From Actinokineospora baliensis (GTDB lineage Bacteria > Actinomycetota > Actinomycetes > Mycobacteriales > Pseudonocardiaceae), in the NCBI RefSeq assembly GCF_016907695.1, contig NZ_JAFBCK010000001.1:6808001-6872000 (forward strand): 64,000 bases of DNA, given 5' to 3'. Made by a program: the position numbers and the translations under genes. The notes beneath the pieces are model-generated. The model was not told the DNA's origin, searched no databases, and was given only the letters and a program-made list of their open reading frames with translations. Within the stretch, counting starts at the first letter, position 1. Each line of letters starts with the position of its first letter. Positions 37,445-46,800 of the stretch are shown in pieces.

Positions 37445-40400
37445 TCAGCGGCGGCGGGCGGTGTCGAGGCGGTCGTAGGCGGGGGCGTCGCCGGTGCGGG
37501 TTCGGGTCCAGGCTCGGGTGAACAGGTCGGGGACGGGCTCCAGGGGGGTGATGACGAGCCACGGGTGCTCGGGGAGGTTGTACAGCGGGGCTTTCCAGGC
37601 TTCGAGCGGTAGGTGCGGGCTGGCGAGGGCGAGCCAGCCGCCGGGGAGGAACAGGCTGCGGCCCGCGCGGGCGCGTTTGGCGGTGAGCACCAGGTCGGTT
37701 TCGGCGAGGGCGGTGCGGGCCGCGCGGAGGCGGGCGGGTTTCCAGCCGGTCCAGCGGGCGACGTTGGCGTCTGTCGGGTCCGGTAAGGCCAGCAGCTGCA
37801 GGTAGAGCACGGCGGCGTCCGGGTGCAGGTCGTGGTGGGCGGCGACCTCGGCCACCAGGTCCGGCACGGAGATCGACGCGTCCTGGTAGTAGCCGTTGAC
37901 CGGCGGCGCCGTGCACGCGGCGGTGGTGCCCGCCGCGGCCAGCAGGTCCAGGACCTCGAAGTCGCGGGAGTGCACCAACTCGGCGACGGCGGCGACGAGG
38001 TCCCGGTCGTGCGGCCCGATGCGGCCCGGCCAGGCGGTGAACGAGTAGTCCTCGCCGTCGAAGTGGACGTCGAGCCAGTCCCTGGCGGGGATGTGACCGA
38101 CCTCTGTGGACGGTTCGGCGCCGGTCAGCGTCCGCACCTCGTCCGCGTCGAACCAGCCGCCGAGGGACAGGCCGAACCCCGGGTGGGCGACCCGCTCCCT
38201 GGCCAACTCCAGCGACCGCGCGAGCGCTTCCCGGTGCGGGGAATCCCCCGGAAGCCGTTGGGCCAGCCACAGCAGCAGGTGGGCGATGCCGAACAGGGTC
38301 GAGTCGGTGAAGCCGTCCTTGACCCGTTCCTCGAGGTGCCCGTCGACGAGCCGGTAGTCGGCGTCGGTGTTGAGCCACTTGGTGCTGGCGGGGTTCAACA
38401 ACGCCGTGACCACACCCGCGACGCCGCGCATCGACGGGAACCGCTTGGTGGCGTCGGCCAACACGTCGTCGTCCACGGGCGTCACCGCGCCGAACTCCGC
38501 GGTCCACACCTCGGCCACTGCCGCCGCATTGGGCCCGGTGGTCCACAGGTCACCCGGTTCCGCGGGCGCGGCAGCAGCGAGCAACTGCTGGCGCAAACGT
38601 TCGCGCAAGTCGCGCATGCGCTCCCGCGCCGCCTTCGCGCCGGGCTGCGACAACCCGAGCACAGCGCGCTCCTCGGCGCTGATGAACCCGTTGCTGGCGC
38701 GGAACGCCATGGGCATACCCGCGAGCATGTAGGCCGACTCGGCGGAGCCCAGCCCGGTGCGTTCAACGAGCGCCGCCACGGATTCCGGGCGCCACAGGTA
38801 TGGGCCGCGCTCGGCCAAGACGTCGAGGAACCGGTTGATCCACGCGCTGTCGAGGGCCGAGACCGGGTCTGCGGTCTTGAGCTCCCACCCGTCGGGGAGC
38901 GCGAACTCGTCCGGGGTCCTGGTGAACTGGACGCCGGTGGCGTCACCGCCGGGGCCGTACCAGCTCGTGTACGCGACGGCGATGAAGCCGCCTGGTGTCG
39001 GGTGGACCCGGTGGCGTTGTGCGGTCTGGTCCTCGGGCACCGTCGCGACGACCCGCCGCCACTGCCCGGGCTGGTCGAGCATCCCGCTGTCGGCGATCCA
39101 CCGCAGCACCAGCGCGAGCGTGTCGCGGTGCTCGGCCGGGGTGATCGGGGAGGCCGCGCGCATCGCGATCGCGCCCACGTACGGCATCAGGTCGCCCCAG
39201 AAGTAGGTGCGGCACTCGGGGAGGTCTTCGGCGGCCTGCTCCGGCCGGGACGCGATCTCCCGCAGGGCGGCGGTCAGCGCGGGCAGCCCGGTCCGCGCGG
39301 GACCGGCGCTCTCGTTGCGGTGCCTCCCAAGCCAGTCGAGCGCGACCGAGACCTGGTTCTCGGTCACGTCCGGTCCGGTCTGGTCCTGTTCCCGCTCCCC
39401 CGCCGGGAGGGTGATCGTGGTGAAGGGCCGGTGGGCGACCACCAGCCGGGCGGCTTGGCGCACCACGGACAGCACGCCCGCGAGGAGCCCCGGGTGGCTG
39501 ATCTCGGGCAACGCGCCGAGCACCGCGGTGGCCAGTGCGTCGCGCTTGCCGTTGACCAGGTCGGTGTACCGGGCGTGGCTGTCGTCGATGTCGTACTCGT
39601 CGAGGTCGCCGTCCCAGTCCGATCTGTCGACCTCGGCGACCGCGACAGCCAGCATCGCTTCGGCGGCTTCCCTGCTCACCTCACGCAAAGCAGCCGAACC
39701 GGCCTCATCGCGTGGGCGCAGTAGATGCCACCACCGCAGAGGCATGACAACGGGCGTGCCAGCGGCATAAGTCGGGTGGTTGTCGGCGTAGTCGAGCGTG
39801 GCGACGGTAGTGCCGTCGGCATCGAGCAGGGCAAACCCGTCGTCTTGCTCGCTCACCGCCAGTCGAGCGCCGGGCAGGTCCAGCAGCCCGGACACCGGCA
39901 CATCCGCCTGGACCCGACGACCGTCAATACCTTCACCGACCCATGTGCCGTTTGCGTCCTTGTGGACTCGCCACCCGTGTAGGCCGTTCTTGGCGCCCAG
40001 TGGGCTTGCCTCGGTGCCAGGCGCTATAGGCCGCAGATCGCAGTACTGACGCTCAAGCCCCTCGACCCCATCGAGGAAAGCGGGCAGGCTCTCGCGGCCT
40101 GCCTTACCTGTGAGCGGGTCTACCTCAAGCCACTGCGCCGTGGCCCACACGGTGGTGCCGTCGCTATAGGCGGGGCGCGGGAGAGGAATCACCGTGTCGC
40201 CAACGTGGACCGTTCGCCCACCGGTGAACCGCCCGCCGCCGGGTAGCGCCACCGACGCGTGGACGTCGTAAGAGTCGAACGGATCGGTGGCGCCGGGCGC
40301 GATGTGGTGGCCTGGGTTGTCACTCCAGTACGCGAGGCGACGGTTGGGGCCGGACCAACTCACCAGCAACACGCCGTCGAACCAAGCGGCCGTGGTGTCG

Positions 40401-42163
40401 TGGTACCACTGGTGGCGCGCGGCGGCGGGGATCTTGGCGATGTGCTCGGCCAGCAGGCCGTCGGGCCCGGCTACGACGAAGGAGTCCCCGCGCCCCAGAA
40501 CCAGCGCGGGCCACCCTTCGCCGCTGAGCGCGACCGAGTCGGTGAACTTCGCGGCGGCTTCCTCCACCGCGGGCCAGCCCAGTTCGTCGAGCAGTCCGGC
40601 GCGCAGGGTCCGCCGCAGCGCCTCGGGGATGTCGACCCCGGCGAGCGCCCCGACCGCGTCCGGCACGTCGGTGAAGACCTCGGGGACCCGGAGCGCGGCG
40701 AACTCGGTCAGGGTCTGCGTGAGGCTGGGGACGGTGAGCCCGATCGCCTCGGTGTTCTTGGTGATCCAGTCGCGCAGCGCGATCCGCAGCCCCGGCACGC
40801 CCAGGATCTCGCGGACCAGTTGACTCGTGGCGACGTCGTCCTCGTCGGAGTTGTTGCGCAGGCAGTCAACGACACCCGCGCCGAGCACCGCGCCGTGCTC
40901 ACTGGCCGCGTAGGCGCTGAGATCGCGGCGGCCGGGGGTCTCGTCGACGAGCCACTCCCACACGTCGGCCTCAGTGGCGTCGGACTCGACGGGGATGCCG
41001 TGGGCGAGCAGCAGGTCGATCAGGTCGAGTTCCGACTCGTACCACCTGCCGGACAGGCGTACCCGCTCTCCCCCGGCGGCGAGCCTGGCCGCCATCTTCT
41101 CGACCAGGGTGAGCAGGGCAGCGGAACGGGGCGCGTCCCGCCAACCGACGGATCGCGTGGCGACAACGGAGGTCAACCACGCCGCGGGCGTGATGGACAC
41201 GGCGGGGTCCGCAGGGCCGGTCAGGGCTTGGGTGGCGCCGCCCGCGGTGAGGATGTCCAACCAGAGGTCCAGTGTGGACGTCTGCTGCGGAACGAACGCC
41301 AACAGCCGCGCTCGGATCTCGGGGTCGTTCTGTGCCAAGGAGACCAGCGGATCGCGATAGGACTTCCAGAAGCCAGCTGCCGCGCGGGCGATAGACGATG
41401 TTCCCAGCACCTCACGCAGTACGCGCTCGTCTTCGGCACGGACGTCGAGCTTTGCGGCCTTGGCCAGCCTGCGCAGGTCTTCAGGCATCCCGGCGTGTGG
41501 TGGCAGCCCGGCCCGGACGCGCTCAAGGCAGAGGGTGCGGAACCTGTCGAAGGCGTCCGCGGCGTCGTGGCGACTGGCGAGGCCCTTGGCGTACGCGGAG
41601 AGGGCCTTTGCGGGCAACGCGCCCGCGAACGCGAACTCGAGGAAGACCGCGCGAACCCGCTCTGGGTCCACCGCTAGGTCGTGGACCTGTTCCGCTTCGC
41701 GCGCCTTACCGAACATGGTGGAGGCGTAGGTGGTGTTGCCGTGCTTGAGGAAGATCCTCGCTGCCTCTTCGTAGAAGGTCGGCAGGAAGTGCGGAGCGGA
41801 CCGGCCCAGCATCGTGGCGAGCTCGGTGAACCCGTCCTTCGCCGCGCCCGCCTTCGACTTGGCGACCCGGTCGAGGCGTTCGATTTCCTTGACCAGAGCC
41901 AAGGCGTGGTGCGCGTTGCCGGGATCGTTGACCAGCGCCCACGCGGGGAACCCCAGCGCGACCCGGCGCACGGTGCCAACCTCAGTGGACTCTATAGGCG
42001 CGGCGAACCCGAGGTACTCCGCCGTCAGGTCCTCGGCCTCGGCGAGCACGGCGGGCACAAGACGCACCACAACCCGGTCTGCGATGGCGGGATGCCTATA
42101 GGCGCGGGCAAGCAGAATGTCGTGGTCTTCTCCGGGGGCACCGGTACCCGGCGTCACCTTCAT
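37445..42163 (-). CDS. Very large uncharacterised protein (1572 residues), partner of DUF4132
   Basis: 1572 residues, no signal peptide or membrane segments, no P-loop or nuclease motif that I can see. The first 400 residues are helical and repeat-like. Residues about 545-790 have repeated short strands with WPALVLGRGDSFVVAG, LLVSWSGPNRRLAYW and ARLAVSEQDDGFALLDADG, the look of a beta-propeller. The rest is helical, ending with a possible winged-helix-like part. I recall similar large actinobacterial proteins encoded next to DUF4132 genes and sometimes MoxR/VWA genes, suggesting a scaffold role in a conflict or stress module. That link is memory, not verified. ATG overlaps the DUF4132 stop by 4 nt. 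Confidence 0.8.
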   Translation of the reverse strand: MKVTPGTGAPGEDHDILLARAYRHPAIADRVVVRLVPAVLAEAEDLTAEYLGFAAPIESTEVGTVRRVALGFPAWALVNDPGNAHHALALVKEIERLDRVAKSKAGAAKDGFTELATMLGRSAPHFLPTFYEEAARIFLKHGNTTYASTMFGKAREAEQVHDLAVDPERVRAVFLEFAFAGALPAKALSAYAKGLASRHDAADAFDRFRTLCLERVRAGLPPHAGMPEDLRRLAKAAKLDVRAEDERVLREVLGTSSIARAAAGFWKSYRDPLVSLAQNDPEIRARLLAFVPQQTSTLDLWLDILTAGGATQALTGPADPAVSITPAAWLTSVVATRSVGWRDAPRSAALLTLVEKMAARLAAGGERVRLSGRWYESELDLIDLLLAHGIPVESDATEADVWEWLVDETPGRRDLSAYAASEHGAVLGAGVVDCLRNNSDEDDVATSQLVREILGVPGLRIALRDWITKNTEAIGLTVPSLTQTLTEFAALRVPEVFTDVPDAVGALAGVDIPEALRRTLRAGLLDELGWPAVEEAAAKFTDSVALSGEGWPALVLGRGDSFVVAGPDGLLAEHIAKIPAAARHQWYHDTTAAWFDGVLLVSWSGPNRRLAYWSDNPGHHIAPGATDPFDSYDVHASVALPGGGRFTGGRTVHVGDTVIPLPRPAYSDGTTVWATAQWLEVDPLTGKAGRESLPAFLDGVEGLERQYCDLRPIAPGTEASPLGAKNGLHGWRVHKDANGTWVGEGIDGRRVQADVPVSGLLDLPGARLAVSEQDDGFALLDADGTTVATLDYADNHPTYAAGTPVVMPLRWWHLLRPRDEAGSAALREVSREAAEAMLAVAVAEVDRSDWDGDLDEYDIDDSHARYTDLVNGKRDALATAVLGALPEISHPGLLAGVLSVVRQAARLVVAHRPFTTITLPAGEREQDQTGPDVTENQVSVALDWLGRHRNESAGPARTGLPALTAALREIASRPEQAAEDLPECRTYFWGDLMPYVGAIAMRAASPITPAEHRDTLALVLRWIADSGMLDQPGQWRRVVATVPEDQTAQRHRVHPTPGGFIAVAYTSWYGPGGDATGVQFTRTPDEFALPDGWELKTADPVSALDSAWINRFLDVLAERGPYLWRPESVAALVERTGLGSAESAYMLAGMPMAFRASNGFISAEERAVLGLSQPGAKAARERMRDLRERLRQQLLAAAAPAEPGDLWTTGPNAAAVAEVWTAEFGAVTPVDDDVLADATKRFPSMRGVAGVVTALLNPASTKWLNTDADYRLVDGHLEERVKDGFTDSTLFGIAHLLLWLAQRLPGDSPHREALARSLELARERVAHPGFGLSLGGWFDADEVRTLTGAEPSTEVGHIPARDWLDVHFDGEDYSFTAWPGRIGPHDRDLVAAVAELVHSRDFEVLDLLAAAGTTAACTAPPVNGYYQDASISVPDLVAEVAAHHDLHPDAAVLYLQLLALPDPTDANVARWTGWKPARLRAARTALAETDLVLTAKRARAGRSLFLPGGWLALASPHLPLEAWKAPLYNLPEHPWLVITPLEPVPDLFTRAWTRTRTGDAPAYDRLDTARRR

Positions 42164-43011
42164 TCCGCTGCCGCCTCAACCACTCGCCCGGCGTAGATGG
42201 TCGACGCCATGCGCAGCCCCTCCGACCACGCGACGGGCCCAACGTCCGCGAGGGGAACCGTTGTGCCGTCTGGTCGCGCCCAGGAGAGGTCACCGGTCCA
42301 GGCTTCCTCCTCGGGGTAGTACTCGGCCCCGATCCAGTACCGGGCCTGCAGGGTCTGGCCGCCTTCGAACACCGAGCACACGGCCTCTCCCCCGCGCACC
42401 GGGTAGCCCAGGGTGCGGCAGCGGGCGAGGACGTGGTTCACCTGCTCGAACCGCCCGCCGGAGTAGTCGCTGACACTGTCGCCGGTGAGCCCGTCCGGCC
42501 GCGCGAACGTCTGCCGGAACAGCTGCTGCACCCCCTGCTCAACGCCCAACTCCGCCGCGAACTCCCGCAGGTCGTCGAGGTCGTCGAGCAACACAGGGTG
42601 CGGCAGCGCCACCGTCTCCGGCCCCACCCACACGGTGTCGCCGTCGAGGGTGACCACCCCGAGCCCCCGCTCAGGATCGGCGTCCCGCAAGAACCCCACC
42701 TCGTCACCGGCGACAACCACGACATCACGCAACGCGGCCGCCCAGGCACTGTCCGCCCACACCCGCGCGATCAGCGCCACCGGCACCGGCAACGACCTGG
42801 CCAGCCAGGTGTCCACAGTGGAGAGGCAGTCGCCCTGGTGCCGGTCGAGCCACTCCACCAACTGCCGCAGCCGAACGACCTCGGGGTCCTCCTTCAGCGC
42901 CGCGGGCACCGCCCCCAACACCTTCCCCTTGGCGTTGCGGCACTGGACCTTCCCGCCCTCAACCCGAACCTGATACCCACCCGCCGCATCAACCCACCCC
43001 ACGACGCCCAC
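42160..43011 (-). CDS. DUF4132 domain protein
   Basis: 283 residues (or 280 from GTG 43002, which has a better spaced GGGG). The sequence GYQVRVEGGKVQCRNAKGKVLGAVP, LVEWLDRHQ, WLARSLPVPVALIARVWADSAW, HPVLLDDLDDLREFAAELGVEQGVQQLFRQTF matches the DUF4132 pattern also found in E. coli MolR/YehI. WGR or other domains often fused to it are absent. Function unknown. It is first in a two-gene unit with the 1572-residue protein and upstream of it lies only the decayed TPR gene region. Confidence 0.8.
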   Translation of the reverse strand: MGVVGWVDAAGGYQVRVEGGKVQCRNAKGKVLGAVPAALKEDPEVVRLRQLVEWLDRHQGDCLSTVDTWLARSLPVPVALIARVWADSAWAAALRDVVVVAGDEVGFLRDADPERGLGVVTLDGDTVWVGPETVALPHPVLLDDLDDLREFAAELGVEQGVQQLFRQTFARPDGLTGDSVSDYSGGRFEQVNHVLARCRTLGYPVRGGEAVCSVFEGGQTLQARYWIGAEYYPEEEAWTGDLSWARPDGTTVPLADVGPVAWSEGLRMASTIYAGRVVEAAAE

Positions 43012-43097
43012 CCCTACGTGTCGAATCGCACCCTGATCGCCGACACCCTAGCGACCCCCACCGACACTCCCCGACTCCGTCCGCTGTGGATCGTGGG

Positions 43098-43404
43098 TCA
43101 CGCTCGGCCGCCTACCACCACCATCGATTCAGCGCACACCCCGAGCCACCGCGCGCAGCTCGGAGGACCACTCCCCCGCGTGGTCAGCCCGGCGGCCTCA
43201 CGCACGATGGCGACCCGGACCGCCCGCTCCGGATCCCCGTCAATGAGCATCTCAGCCGCCACCAGGTGCTTACCAACCAACTCAGCCAACGACTTGGGCA
43301 GACCACGCAGCCCCGCCCTGGCCTCTACATCAAGCGCGGAATAGTCAGCACCCTCAGGCAGCTTCGGCCCCGGGTGCCCCAGACCAGAGATCCCGGACCC
43401 TCAC
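43098..43404 (-). pseudogene. Fragment of a TPR-protein gene with frameshifts and a deletion
   Basis: Frame A: GTG 43404 after AAAGGGG encodes VRVRDLWSGAPGAEAA then TGA. Frame B then reads LPEGADYSALDVEARAGLRGLPKSLAELVGKHLVAA and ...AIVREAAGL. Frame C continues AGEWSSELRAV. Joined, these match the conserved start of an actinobacterial tetratricopeptide protein (LPKxLAExVAxHLVAAG ... VREAAGLxAYHAGEWxEALxELRA), with about a dozen residues missing after LIDGDPERA. At least two frameshifts and a deletion show decay. It lies directly downstream of the promoter in repeat copy 1. Confidence 0.65.
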
Positions 43405-43426
43405 CACACCCCTTTTTGCAAGCCCC

Positions 43427-43562
43427 CCGAGCGGGTCCACAGCCCCCACCCTCTCCGGGGGGCGTCCCTGGTCCAGTCTACCGACCCCTGCCGACAGTTG
43501 ATCTTGTCGAGGCCCGCTGGAGATCCACATGTGGACAACTTCGGTCGCTGGATCGGGTGAAA
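43427..43562. repeat. Long inverted repeat, copy 1 (about 135 bp)
   Basis: Matches the reverse complement of 52498-52630 along its full length: shared blocks CCGAGCGGGTCCA, CCCCCACCCTCTCCGGGG, GCGTCCCTGG, CCAGTCTAC, GCCGACAGTTGATCTTG, ACATGTGGA and GTCGCTGGATCGGGTGAA. Identity is roughly 80-85% by eye with a 2-nt indel. The two copies bracket the 9-kb block proS to RIO kinase in inverted orientation. Confidence 0.8.
43475..43496 (-). promoter_or_regulatory. PafBC (RecA-NDp)-type promoter, copy 1
   Basis: Minus strand TGTCGGCA (43496-43489), 8-nt spacer, TAGACT (43480-43475). This fits the mycobacterial LexA-independent DNA-damage consensus TGTCRGTG-N8-TANNNT with two changes in the upstream element. 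It points to the TPR gene remnant. Confidence 0.5.
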
Positions 43563-43567
43563 GAAAG

Positions 43568-43601
43568 AGCCGCCCCCGGGGCGAGTGTCCCGGGGGCGGC
43601 T
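43568..43601 (-). terminator. Terminator of proS
   Basis: AGCCGCCCCCGGG (43568-43580) pairs exactly with 43589-43601 around an 8-nt loop. On the minus strand it is followed by CTCTTTCTTT. It starts 14 nt after the proS stop; a classical intrinsic terminator, rare for its T-rich tail in this GC-rich DNA. Confidence 0.85.
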
Positions 43602-43615
43602 GGAGAACCGCGAGG

Positions 43616-45361
43616 TCAGCCGATCAGGGCGGCGATGTGGTCGACGACCGCGTCCACCGCGATCTCCTCCCGGGACCCGCTCGCCCGGTCCTTCACCTCG
43701 AGCACGCCGTTGGCCAGGCCGCGGCCCACGACCACGATCGTCGGGATGCCGAGCAGTTCGGCGTCCTTGAACTTCACGCCGGGTGAGGCTGTGCGGTCGT
43801 CCAGCAGGACGTCCACGCCTCGGGCGTTCAGGTCGGCGGCCAACTTCTCCCCGGCCTCGCGCAGGGCGTCGTCCTTGCCCGCGATCACCACGTGCACGTC
43901 CGCGGGGGCGACCTGGCGCGGCCAGACGAGGCCGATGTCGTCGAAGGTTTGTTCGGCGATCACGGCCACGAGGCGGGAGACGCCGATGCCGTAGGAGCCC
44001 ATGGTGATGGTGATGGGCTTGGAGTCGGGGCCGAGGGCGTCGAGGCCGAGGGCCTCGGAGTACTTGCGGCCCAGTTGGAACACGTGGCCGATCTCGATGC
44101 CGCGGGCGGCCACCAGGGTTCCGGTGCCGTCGGGGGCGGGGTCGCCCTCGCGGACCTCGGCGGCTTCGATGGTGCCGTCGGGGGTGAAGTCGCGGCCCGC
44201 TACCAGGTCGATGACGTGGTGGTCCGACTTGTCGGCGCCGGTCACCCAGGCCGTGCCGGTGACCACGCGGGGGTCGACGAGGTAGCGGACGCCGTTGTCG
44301 AGGAGCGCGCGGGGGCCGATGTAGCCCTTCACCAAGAACGGGTTCTTAGCGAAGTCGGCTTCTTCGAGTACCGCGAACTCGGCAGGCGCTAGGGACGCTT
44401 CCAGGCGCTTGAGGTCGATCTCGCGGTCACCGGGGACGCCGACGGCGAGCAGGGTCCAGTCGGTGGCGCCGGGGAGGCGAACCTTGAAGAGGACGTTCTT
44501 CAGGGTGTCCGCGGCCGTGAACTCGCGCCCCAGGTCCGCCTTGTTGAGGAAGTCGACCAGGGAATCGATGGTCGGCGTGCCGGGCGTGTTGTGGACCTGC
44601 GAGTCGGGCAGGCCGGCGAGGTCGCGGGCAGGAGGCGCGGGCGTGACCACAGCCTCGACGTTGGCGGCGTAGTCGGAGTCGGTGCTGCGGACGAAGGTGT
44701 CCTCGCCGATGGGAACCTCGGCGAGGAACTCTTCGGACGCTGAGCCGCCCATGGCGCCGGACGTCGCCTTGACGATGACGTAGCGCAGACCAAGGCGGTC
44801 GAAGATGCGCACATAGGCGGCCCGGTGCGCGGCGTAGCTCTCGGCCAGGCCCTCGTCTGTGAGGTCGAAGGAGTAAGAGTCCTTCATCAGGAACTCGCGC
44901 CCGCGCAGGATGCCCGCGCGGGGGCGCGCTTCGTCGCGGTACTTGTTCTGGATCTGGTAGAGCCAGAGGGGGTAGTCCTTGTAAGAGGAGTACTCGCCCT
45001 TCACCGTAAGAGCGAACAGTTCCTCGTGCGTCGGACCGAGTAGGTAGTCGCCGCCCTTGCGGTCCTTGAGGCGGAACAGGTTGGGGCCGTACTCGGTCCA
45101 CCGGTTGGTCGCCTCGTAGGGCTCGCGGGGTAGCAGCGCGGGGAACTGGATCTCCTGCGCCCCCATCGCGTCCATCTCTTCGCGGACGACCGCCTCGACC
45201 TTGCGCAGCACCCGCAGACCGAGCGGCAGCCAGGAGTAGACGCCCGGGGCAACCCGGCGGACGTAGCCTGCGCGGACCAGCAGCTTGTGGCTGGGCACCT
45301 CCGCGTCGGCCGGGTCCTCGCGCAGGGTACGCAGGAACAGCGTCGACATCCTGGTGATCAC
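43616..45361 (-). CDS. proS: Prolyl-tRNA synthetase (bacterial type)
   Basis: 581 residues. Class II motifs: motif 1 region [23 protein letters not shown], motif 2 region [25 protein letters not shown] and motif 3 region [15 protein letters not shown]. The long insertion between motifs 2 and 3 (about 210-400) is the editing domain that removes Ala from tRNA-Pro. A C-terminal anticodon-binding domain follows. GTG 45361 is chosen for its AGGAG 7 nt upstream. Full length for the bacterial type (about 570-590). Confidence 0.97.
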   Translation of the reverse strand: MITRMSTLFLRTLREDPADAEVPSHKLLVRAGYVRRVAPGVYSWLPLGLRVLRKVEAVVREEMDAMGAQEIQFPALLPREPYEATNRWTEYGPNLFRLKDRKGGDYLLGPTHEELFALTVKGEYSSYKDYPLWLYQIQNKYRDEARPRAGILRGREFLMKDSYSFDLTDEGLAESYAAHRAAYVRIFDRLGLRYVIVKATSGAMGGSASEEFLAEVPIGEDTFVRSTDSDYAANVEAVVTPAPPARDLAGLPDSQVHNTPGTPTIDSLVDFLNKADLGREFTAADTLKNVLFKVRLPGATDWTLLAVGVPGDREIDLKRLEASLAPAEFAVLEEADFAKNPFLVKGYIGPRALLDNGVRYLVDPRVVTGTAWVTGADKSDHHVIDLVAGRDFTPDGTIEAAEVREGDPAPDGTGTLVAARGIEIGHVFQLGRKYSEALGLDALGPDSKPITITMGSYGIGVSRLVAVIAEQTFDDIGLVWPRQVAPADVHVVIAGKDDALREAGEKLAADLNARGVDVLLDDRTASPGVKFKDAELLGIPTIVVVGRGLANGVLEVKDRASGSREEIAVDAVVDHIAALIG

Positions 45362-45416
45362 GGTAATGCTCCTCGTGTCGGGCGGGTGCCCATAGAGCGT
45401 AGTGACCTGCCGCTGG

Positions 45417-46394
45417 TCAACGCATCTGGGTTCGGCCAGGCTCGATGACCCGTTCCTCGGTGACGATCGCCGTGACCAGGTCGGCAGGGGTGACGTCGAA
45501 GGCGTAGTTGAGTGCGCGTGTGCCTACTGGCGCCGTGCGGACCCCACCGAACCCGGTGACCTCCTCCTCCGACCGCACCTCGATGGTGATGGCACCACCG
45601 TCCGGGGTGGCCATGTCCACGGTGGACTCGGGGGCGGCGACTACGAACGGGATGCCCGCGCGAGCCGCTGCCAACGCCAGTGGATAGGTACCGATCTTGT
45701 TGACGACGTCGCCATTGGCGGCGATCCGGTCGGCACCCACGACCACGGCGTGCACCAATCCGTTCGCGATGACCGAGGGGCCAGCCGAGTCGACAACGAG
45801 CGTGTGCGGCACCCCCATCTGGGCGAGCTCCCAAGCGGTGATCCGCGCGCCTTGTAGCAGCGGCCGAGTCTCATCCGCATAGACGTGCCCGAGCTTGCCC
45901 CGCTCGTGCAACGCGCGCAGGACCCCTAGCGCGGTACCCCACTCGACGCACGCGAACGCTCCGGCGTTGCAGTGCGTGTGGGCGTTGACCGGGCCGGTGA
46001 TCCGCGCTGTCAGCCAATCGGCGCCGCGGTGCGCCAGTGCCCAGTTGAGCTTGACGTCGTCCTCTAGGACGGTGATCGCCTCCACGACCGCCTCCGGGAT
46101 GCCCTCGGACAGTTTGGCCAGGACCCGGTCCACCCCCCACGCGAGGTTGACCGCGGTCGGGCGGGCGGCTCTGATCTCGGCAGCGGCGGCAACGGGATCC
46201 GCTGTGGACAACGCGGCCAACGCCACGCCGAGAGCGCCCGCGACCCCGAGCGCGGGCGCACCGCGCACGGCCAGGGTGCGGATCGCGGTCACGAGTTCGG
46301 GAACAGTGCGTAGCTCGCGGATGACGATTTCGTCGGGGAGTCGGGTCTGGTCGACGATGACGATGTGGTCGGACTGCCAATCGATGGTGCGCAC
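45417..46394 (-). CDS. mtnA: S-methyl-5-thioribose-1-phosphate isomerase
   Basis: 325 residues, GTG 46394 (VRTIDW, the usual family opening). MtnA opens methylthioribose-1-phosphate to the ribulose form in methionine salvage. The active-site Cys is in [12 protein letters not shown] (about 137-148) and the acid in [20 protein letters not shown] (about 222); the early [14 protein letters not shown] loop binds phosphate. No other salvage gene is next to it in this window. Divergent from the glyoxalase-like gene with 40 nt between starts. Confidence 0.94.
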   Translation of the reverse strand: MRTIDWQSDHIVIVDQTRLPDEIVIRELRTVPELVTAIRTLAVRGAPALGVAGALGVALAALSTADPVAAAAEIRAARPTAVNLAWGVDRVLAKLSEGIPEAVVEAITVLEDDVKLNWALAHRGADWLTARITGPVNAHTHCNAGAFACVEWGTALGVLRALHERGKLGHVYADETRPLLQGARITAWELAQMGVPHTLVVDSAGPSVIANGLVHAVVVGADRIAANGDVVNKIGTYPLALAAARAGIPFVVAAPESTVDMATPDGGAITIEVRSEEEVTGFGGVRTAPVGTRALNYAFDVTPADLVTAIVTEERVIEPGRTQMR

Positions 46395-46434
46395 GGTTCC
46401 ATGATTGTCGGTCCCCGCCGCTACCGTGCCGGGT

Positions 46435-46800
46435 ATGAGCATTGGTATCGCAGGTGTGACCATCGATTGCGCCGACCCGCGTGGTCTGGCCGGGTTCTGG
46501 ACGCAGGCGCTGGGCTACGAGGTGGCGCAGGACTTCGGCGGCGAGTTCGTGTTCCTGGGCCCGCCGGGCGGGCGGCAGGGCGAGGGGGTGTGGGTCGGGC
46601 TGCAGAAGGTGCCGGAGGGGCGCTCCGGCAAGAACCGGGTGCACCTCGACTTCACCGCCGCCGACCGGCCCGCCGAGGTGGCGCGGCTGGTGGGCCTGGG
46701 CGCGGTCGAGGCGGGTGAGCACTCCGTCCCCGGGTTGACCTGGACGGTGCTGCACGACCCGGAGGGCAACGAGTTCTGCGTGGGGTCGGCCAACGGCTAG
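46435..46800 (+). CDS. VOC/glyoxalase-fold protein
   Basis: 121 residues in two beta-alpha-beta3 repeats: GVTIDCADPRGLAGFWTQALGYEV and VHLDFTAADRPAEVARLVGLGAVEA, ending TVLHDPEGNEFCVG. The C-terminal DPEGNEFC and the first-repeat Asp are typical metal-site positions of VOC enzymes, but the second His/Glu pair is not fully conserved, so it may be a binding protein rather than an enzyme. ATG 46435 has TACCGT (46422-46427) 7 nt upstream: leaderless. It overlaps the convergent sigma factor end by 4 nt. Confidence 0.85.
   Translation: MSIGIAGVTIDCADPRGLAGFWTQALGYEVAQDFGGEFVFLGPPGGRQGEGVWVGLQKVPEGRSGKNRVHLDFTAADRPAEVARLVGLGAVEAGEHSVPGLTWTVLHDPEGNEFCVGSANG

Larger units (their letters stand above)
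43012..43615. other. Gap with decayed gene, repeat and terminator
   Basis: 604 bases without an intact gene. It holds (listed separately) a broken TPR gene, one copy of a long repeat with a damage-type promoter, and the proS terminator. The 70 bases next to the DUF4132 start have GTAGGGG as possible ribosome binding site but no clear promoter. Confidence 0.7.
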
